Below, one piece after another: positions 58,901 through 64,000 of a stretch of 64,000 nt of DNA. The notes beneath the pieces are model-generated. The model searched no databases and was not told the origin of the DNA. It was given only the letters and a program-made list of their open reading frames with translations. This stretch comes from Ursus arctos. Taxonomy: Eukaryota > Chordata > Mammalia > Carnivora > Ursidae. The stretch is from assembly GCF_023065955.2 (NCBI RefSeq), contig NC_079873.1, positions 101,594,128-101,658,127 of the forward strand, given 5' to 3'. Position 1 is the first letter of the stretch; each line of letters opens with the position of its first letter. Position numbers and translations under genes: made by a program.

Positions 58901-59806
58901 AAAATCATAGAGGAGAACATAGGCTGTAACCTCTTTGACATTGGCCACAGCAACTTTTTTCATGACACATCTCCAAAGGCAAGAGACACAAAAGATAAAA
59001 TGAACTTGTGGGACTTCATCAAGATAAAAAGCTTCTGCACAGCCAAGGAAATAGTCAAAAAAACTAAAAGGCAGCCCACAGAATGGGAGAAGATATTTGC
59101 AAGTGACACTACAGATAAAAGACTGGTATCCAAGATCTACAAAGAACTTCTCAAACTCAATACATGAGAAACAAATAATCAAATAAAAAAATAGGCAGAA
59201 GATATGAACAGACACTTTTCCAATGAAGATATACAAATGGCTAACAGACACATGAAAAAATGTTCAAAATCATTAGCCATCAGGGAAATTCAAATCAAAA
59301 CCACATTGAGACACCACCTCACGCCAGTTAGAATGGCAAAAATTGACAAGGCAGGAAACAACAAATGTTGGAGAGGTTGTGGAGAAAGGGGATCCCTCTT
59401 ACACTGTTGGTGGGAATGCAAGTTGGTACAGCCACTTTGGAAAACAGTGTGGAGGTCCCTTAAAAAGTTAACAATAGAGCTATGCTATGACCCAGCAATT
59501 GCACTACTGGGTATATACCCCAAAGATACAGATGTAGTAAAGAGAAGGGCCATATGTACCCCAATGTTCATAGCAGCATTGTCCACAATAGCTAAATTGT
59601 GTAAGGAGCTGAGATGCCCTTCGACAGATGAATGGATTAAGAAGATGTGGTCCATATATACAGTGGAGTATTACTCAGCCATCAGAAAGAACGATTACGC
59701 AACATTTGCAGCACCATGGATGGGACTGGAGGAGATTATGCTAAGTGAAGTAAGTCAAGCAGAGAAAGACAATTATCATATGGTTTCACTCATTTATGGA
59801 ACATAA
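56000..59806 (+). pseudogene. L1 ORF2, heavily disrupted
   Basis: ATG at 56000-56002, final stop at 59804-59806. The endonuclease is visible at 56217-56498 (DRLDFKLKTVVRDTEGHHII, then LIVEELNTPLS in place of GDLNPPLS, so a catalytic Asp-Leu-Asn is lost). The reverse transcriptase has [20 protein letters not shown] at about 57790-57850 and FADD at 58077-58088 in another frame. At least eight frame breaks or stops occur. An amber codon at 59192-59194 precedes an intact 200-codon C-terminal frame (59204-59806) with the cysteine motif [18 protein letters not shown] complete. Confidence 0.93.
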
Positions 59807-59922
59807 GAAATTGCAGGGAGATTGGTAGGAGAATGAAGTGAAGAATGAAGGGGGGAGGAAACAGAAGTGGGAATGAACCACAAGAGACTATGGACTCTGT
59901 GAAACAAACTGAGGGCTTCAGA

Positions 59923-59945
59923 GGGGAGCGGGGTGGGGGATTGGG
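59923..59945 (+). other. G-quadruplex-prone tract in L1 3' UTR
   Basis: G-runs of 4, 4, 5 and 3 with loops AGC, T and ATT. Confidence 0.7.
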
Positions 59946-60109
59946 ATAGGCCAGTGATGGGTATTAAGGAGGGCACATATTGCATGGAGCACTGGGTGTT
60001 ATACGAAAACATTGAATCAGGGAGCACTACCTCAAAATCTAATGATGTACTGTATGGTGAGTAACATAACATAATAAAAAATTACTTAAAAATAAAATAA
60101 ATGAAAGAA

Positions 60110-61010
60110 AATTGTTAATAGAACAGGAAAAACAAATAAAAGCACGTGGTAAGATAATAGATTTAAACCCAAATATATCAGTTTTTAAACTTACTTCTCA
60201 ATGAATTCAACATATCAATTAAAAGAAAAAGACTCATAGGCTGTATCAAAACATATATATCTATATCTATATCATATATATATGCTATGTATAAGAGATA
60301 TATCCAAAACATAAAGATACAGAACTATTGAATGTAAAATGATTAGAAAAGATAAAATAATATTCAAATGATAACCAATAGGAAGTAGATGTAGCTTTAT
60401 CATCAGACACAATAAATGTTTATGCAAAGAGCATGATTACAGATAGAATTAATAATAAGTAATATATCAAGTCTAAATGTATCACCTAATAATGCAGTCA
60501 TTAATATACAAAGCAAAAGTGACAGAACTCAAGTAATTCTCACATATGCACAAACACAAAGCAAAAATCCAAATAGCTAATAAATGTTTGAGAAAGTACT
60601 CAATCTCAGTTGTAATCAAGGAAATTAAAATTAGAATCATAATGAAACACTGCCACACAGCCACCAGAAGAGCTAACATTGAAAAGACTGAAGGATAGGC
60701 TGGTGATGGGTATTAAGGAGAGCACATATTGTATGGTGCACTGGGTGTTATATGCAAGTAATAAATCATGGAACTTTAAAAAAATAAATAAATAAATTTA
60801 AATTAAAAAAAAGACTGAAGGAAACAAGTATTAACAAAGATGAGGAGCAACAGAAAATATCACATTGATGGTAATGGATGTAAATTAGTATAACCATGTT
60901 GAAAAATCACTTGGCATTATCTTAAATTTGAACCATCTTAAATTTGAACCTTCAAAATATATCCCATGAGTATGATGTCCTAGTTCATCATTCAAATATA
61001 TTTTGAGAAT
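60110..61010 (+). mobile_element. Old L1M ORF2 fragment
   Basis: AATAGATTTAAACCCAAATA, ATTCAAATGATAACCAATAG and TGTAATCAAGGAAATTAAAA follow L1M ORF2 with internal loss. Interrupted by the short L1 at 60682-60822. Confidence 0.6.
60682..60822 (+). mobile_element. 113-bp L1 3' end with 14-bp TSD
   Basis: AAAAGACTGAAGGA at 60682-60695 and 60809-60822 bracket GGTGATGGGTATTAAGGAGA, GTGCACTGGGTGTTATATGC and AATCATGGAACTTT with an A-rich tail. The insert starts in the 3' UTR and ends early, without the usual ATGTACTGTATGGTGAC stretch. Confidence 0.92.
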
Positions 61011-61509
61011 GAAATGGGGTTCTAAAATAATTATAGGTCAATAAGGTTTTTTCCATCCTGACCTTTTTATTGTAAAATTAAAAAATAAAAGATGCTTAAA
61101 TAGAGGTGAAACATATAAGGCAAAATAGAATCATAAAATGTAATGTTGAATTAAGATGTAGCCTGAATCTTTGAGTCTCCAAACAGTCTTGAACCCAAAA
61201 CTTCTTAAAAATGTGTACATTCACAGTTAATGGCAATTGGCTTATAGGTGAGAGAATGGTCAAAATTGCTCCAGTTGAACTTCCAGAGAAATTCTCTCCT
61301 CAGTAACATCCTTTAATTGCTGCTGTCATTCACTCTTCAATCAGACCAAAACTGTTTTGGTTTCCTTGTTGCACCTATTTGATGCCTGAATAGCTTTCTT
61401 ATTTTTCCCAACAGACCTAGTAATAGAAAACTATGATGCAAGAACAGCAGCTAAGACATTAGCTGTCTTAGGTATTAACCAGAACTGAATTAAGCAAACC
61501 GGGATATAA
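61011..61509. other. Non-coding, nothing recognised
   Basis: Possibly more L1M, but not readable. Confidence 0.35.
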
Positions 61510-62075
61510 TCGCCCTACCCATGACCCCACAATTCTCACTCTTAAGTATATGTCCAACAGAAATTCATGCACTTATACAACAGAAGCATTATTGATAATA
61601 GCTAAAAACAGAAGGAATCCAATATCTATTTACTGAAGGAGAATGTGGTATATTCACCAAAAAACAACAAAAAAGAACAAACTACACCAACACACAACAT
61701 GGATGAATATCAAAAACGTAATATTGAGAAAAAAGTCAGACACTAAAGAATATATAACGTATAATTCCATTTATATAGAGTTCTAAAAAATAGGCAATAC
61801 TATAGACTTTAGGGTTATAAACTTAGATGGTAAAACTATGAAGATAATTAAGAAGGTAATGATCATAAATGTTAGGATAATGGTTATCTGTAAGGAGGAA
61901 TGAATTATTGGAGAGGGTACAAGGTGGCTTCTGGAGATCATGGTGGTCTTTAATCTCTTGGTCTGAACTCTGTGGTAGTTACATGTGAGTGTTTACTTTG
62001 TGAAAATTCATGATCTCTGGATTTTGTACACTCTTCTGTATGTCTATTATATTTTATAACAAAAAGTTTTTTTTT
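61510..62075 (+). mobile_element. Old L1M 3' end
   Basis: CATGCACTTATACAACAGAA, GGAGAATGTGGTATATTCAC, ATGGATGAATATCAAAAACG, TATAATTCCATTTATATAGA, ATTGGAGAGGGTACAAGGTG, TTGTACACTCTTCTGTATGT, ending in an A-rich run near 62075. This is ORF2 C-terminus plus 3' UTR of an L1M. Confidence 0.8.
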
Positions 62076-62223
62076 TAAAAGAAGAAAATACCAGGTACTG
62101 AGCAAAGAAGTACCAAGTAGTAACGTATAGAGGGAGCCAGGGATTGGTACTAGAATATGCAATTTTCAGTCTCAACAAAGAAGGCTTCCTGAACGACAGC
62201 AATATCTTAGCTTTATTTTGCTT

Positions 62224-62400
62224 AAAAAAACAATTGGTATTAAGGAGGGCACATATTGCATGGTGCACTGGGTGTTATACGCAAGTAATCAATCATGGAA
62301 CTTTACATCAAAAACTAGGGATGTACTGTATGGTGACTAACATAATATAATAAAAAATATTTTTAAAAAAATCAACAAAAAAAGAAAAAAAAAACAATTG
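62224..62400 (+). mobile_element. Short L1 3' end with 13-bp TSD
   Basis: AAAAAAACAATTG at 62224-62236 recurs at 62388-62400. Between them GTATTAAGGAGGGCACATAT, GTGCACTGGGTGTTATACGC, GATGTACTGTATGGTGACTA and ACATAATATAATAAAAAATA form the last 110 or so bases of L1 3' UTR and a long A-rich tail. Confidence 0.92.
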
Positions 62401-62454
62401 TAAAACAAAGAACATTTGTAGGACAAGAAGAACCTCACTAGAGCTCTTCTGGTT

Positions 62455-62464
62455 AAGATGGCGG
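62455..62464 (+). promoter_or_regulatory. YY1-like site at L1 5' end
   Basis: AAGATGGCGG, identical to the minus-strand site at 35794-35803. Confidence 0.65.
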
Positions 62465-62703
62465 AGGAGTAGGGGACCCCTTTTTCAGCCGGTCCCCTGA
62501 GTCGAGCTGGATAGGTACCAGACCAGCCTAAATAACCACGGAATCAGCCTGAGACGCAGGATGATGCATCTGGATCTCTACAAATGAACATCTCCAGCGC
62601 TGAGTATTGAGGTACGAAGAGGGGAGCTGTAAACCGTGCACAGATATCGGAAGATAAACGGAAGGGGGAGGGAGCCGCCGCGTTTGGGTGCCGGGAAGCG
62701 GCA

Positions 62704-63055
62704 GCCACCTGCACGGGGGAGCGGGCGGACTCACAGAGGGCACCCACGAGAGAGCGGACTAACGCACAGCTCCAGGCATCTCCCGGAACACCGGAATCCC
62801 GGTGTACTCACGGGATCCAGACTGAGACCGGGAACTCCCGGAGCGCGCGCGGGGCGGCTGGCGGGTGGCGGGCCACCTGCACGGGGGAGCGGGCGGACTC
62901 GCGGTCTGCACCCACGAAACAGCAGACTGAGACCCTGAACCGGGTGCACGTGCCACCAGGCTTCTCATGAAACTCCGGAATCGAGGTGTGCTCACCGGGC
63001 ATAGACTGAGACCGGGAGACCTGGGAGCGTGCGGGGCGGCCCGGTGGCTGGCGGC
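62704..63055 (+). repeat. Tandem duplication, 168-bp period, in L1 5' UTR
   Basis: GCCACCTGCACGGGGGAGCG occurs at 62704 and 62872. Downstream landmarks repeat in order: GGCGGACTC, the GCACCCACGA motif, the CCGGAATC motif, ACTGAGACCGGGA, and GGGGCGGC plus GGCTGGCGG. The second unit is somewhat diverged from the first. Confidence 0.9.
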
Positions 63056-63435
63056 ATTAGAAACACAAAGGACAGAGACGCGCCGGCCCTGGAAGTGAGG
63101 GCAGGGACGCCGGGATGGTGCACACATCCCGGGACGCTGCAGGGTTGAGCAGCACCAACAGTAATAGAGTTAAAGTGGCCAGAACATCAGTGGAGAACGG
63201 GCCACAATCCCTCTGTTCTGTGACAATGCAGCCTCTGCTGCTCTGACTCTCAGAAGAGGCACAGCAGACCACCAGGGAAAGCCGCCAGAGAACAAAAGCC
63301 TGGAAATACCGGCTCAGAGAGTGCCCATCCCCATCCCCCCTCGCAGGGGACATGGAGACTCTAACCAAACAGGGTTGCCTGAGTATCTGTGCGGCAGGAC
63401 CCTCCCCCAGAACACAGAAGGCAGGCTGAAAAATC

Positions 63436-63660
63436 AAGAAGCCCACAACCCGAGGCGCCTGGGTGGCGCAGTCATTGAGCGCCTGTCTCCGGCTTAGGGT
63501 GTGATCCCAGCGTTCCAGAAAGGAGTCCCTCATCGGGCTCCTCCGCTGGGAGCCTGCTTCTTCCTCTCTCACTCCCCTGCTTCTGTTCCGTTCTTGCTGA
63601 CTGTCTGTCTCCCTCTCTCAGATAAGTAAATAAATAAAATCTTTAAAGAAGAAGCCCACA
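63436..63660 (+). mobile_element. CAN-SINE inside L1 5' UTR, 12-bp TSD
   Basis: AAGAAGCCCACA at 63436-63447 and 63649-63660 flank GGCGCCTGGGTGGCGCAGTC, GGTGTGATCCCAGCGTTCC, CGGGCTCCTCCGCTGGGAGC, a CT-rich half and AAATAAATAAAATCTTTAAA. It shows that this L1 is older than at least one SINE wave. Confidence 0.95.
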
Positions 63661-63750
63661 TCTCTAAGATCCCTATAAAACAAGGGGCACGGCCTGGGAC
63701 CCAGTCAATAATTTGGGCTCTGGACAACCCCGCAACCTCTCCTCATTAGA

Positions 63751-64000
63751 ATGACAAGAAGGAGAAGCCCCCCCCCCAGCAAAGAAAAGACAGTGAGTCT
63801 GTGGCGTCTGCCACAGAAATAACGGATATGGATGTAACCAAATTATCAGAAATGGAATTCAGAGTAACAATGGTCAAGATAATGAGTAGACTTGAAAAAA
63901 ATATTAAGGAAAATGTTACTGAGAATATAGAATCCCTAAGGGCGGAAATGAGAGTGAATTTGACAGAAATTAAAAATTCTATGAGCCAAATGCAGGCAAA
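63751..64000 (+). pseudogene. L1 ORF1, 5' part, frameshifted at a poly-C run
   Basis: ATG at 63751. A run of ten Cs at 63768-63777 puts the first nine codons out of frame with the following text, which in its own frame reads SVASATEITDMDVTKLSEME-like sequence and continues open to the window edge through the coiled coil. A run of 8 or 11 Cs would keep the frame. Whether the rest of the gene is intact cannot be seen. Confidence 0.85.

Larger units (their letters stand above)
53745..60085 (+). mobile_element. Near full-length L1, older and heavily mutated
   Basis: Starts near AAAAAGATGGCAGAGGAGTA and has a 5' UTR (to 54816), ORF1 (54817-55933, split by a SINE), a 66-bp spacer, ORF2 (56000-59806) and a 3' UTR ending near 60080 in AATAAAAAATTACTT. 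Both ORFs carry many frameshifts and stops. Divergence from the minus-strand L1 at 29.8 kb is visible throughout, so it is older. I could not define a target-site duplication. Confidence 0.93.
62448..63750 (+). promoter_or_regulatory. L1 5' UTR / internal promoter, CpG-rich
   Basis: The most CpG-dense part of the window (many CGCGCG, GGCGG and GCGGGCGG strings at 62650-63120). It carries a duplicated unit at 62704-63055 and a SINE at 63448-63648. Confidence 0.8.
62448..64000 (+). mobile_element. Young L1, 5' end only (continues past the window)
   Basis: GGTTAAGATGGCGGAGGAGT marks the 5' end. A GC- and CpG-rich 5' UTR, interrupted by a SINE, leads to ORF1 at 63751. Sequence is closest in style to the L1 at 29.8 kb. 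The 3' part and target-site duplication lie beyond position 64000. Confidence 0.93.

Overview
This is an intergenic or intronic stretch of a caniform carnivoran genome, most likely a bear-like one. The evidence is at least eleven tRNA-derived SINEs of the carnivore CAN-SINE type (head GGCGCCTGGGTGG, CT-rich 3' half, AATAAATAAAATCTT tail), plus many LINE-1 copies ending in the carnivoran 3' UTR (runs like GTGCACTGGGTGTTATAC and ATGGTGACTAACATAATA). The form of the young SINEs at 27813-28012 and 55441-55654 recalls ursid copies; that point is from memory, not from a search. I find no intact host protein-coding gene, no convincing host exon, and no rRNA or tRNA gene. Almost all long open frames are L1 fragments or chance.

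Layout. 1-29.7 kb is mostly old, unique-looking DNA with scattered ancient repeats: L2, MIR, a MER20 and another hAT-like element, and an MLT1-type LTR at 25962-26432. It also holds a few younger L1 3' ends and SINEs, and one processed pseudogene of ribosomal protein L32 (21650-22056, minus strand). 29764-35832 is a complete but inactivated L1 on the minus strand with a 14-bp target-site duplication. 36.9-39.7 kb is an old HAL1/L1M element interrupted by a 5'-truncated L1 (38033-39182) whose 5' junction carries an inverted copy of its own flank. 40.1-41.4 kb holds three SINEs. 41.4-45.8 kb is largely unannotated. 45.8-62.1 kb is layered L1: old, decayed L1M sequence hit by SINEs, by several very short L1 3' ends and by a second nearly full-length L1 (about 53745-60085, plus strand). 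A third young L1 starts near 62448 and runs off the right edge.

The most interesting observations concern L1 biology. Three independent ORF2 copies share an amber stop at the same codon, 200 codons before the ORF2 end, while the cysteine motif downstream stays intact in most copies. The three 5' UTRs differ in internal tandem-unit structure. One insertion carries an inverted duplication of target DNA. One L1 insertion is only 45 bp long, yet has a perfect 15-bp duplication. No operon-like or prokaryote-like system exists here, and I saw no sign of a new multi-gene system. Repeat family names are from recognition of sequence only; no database search was possible.
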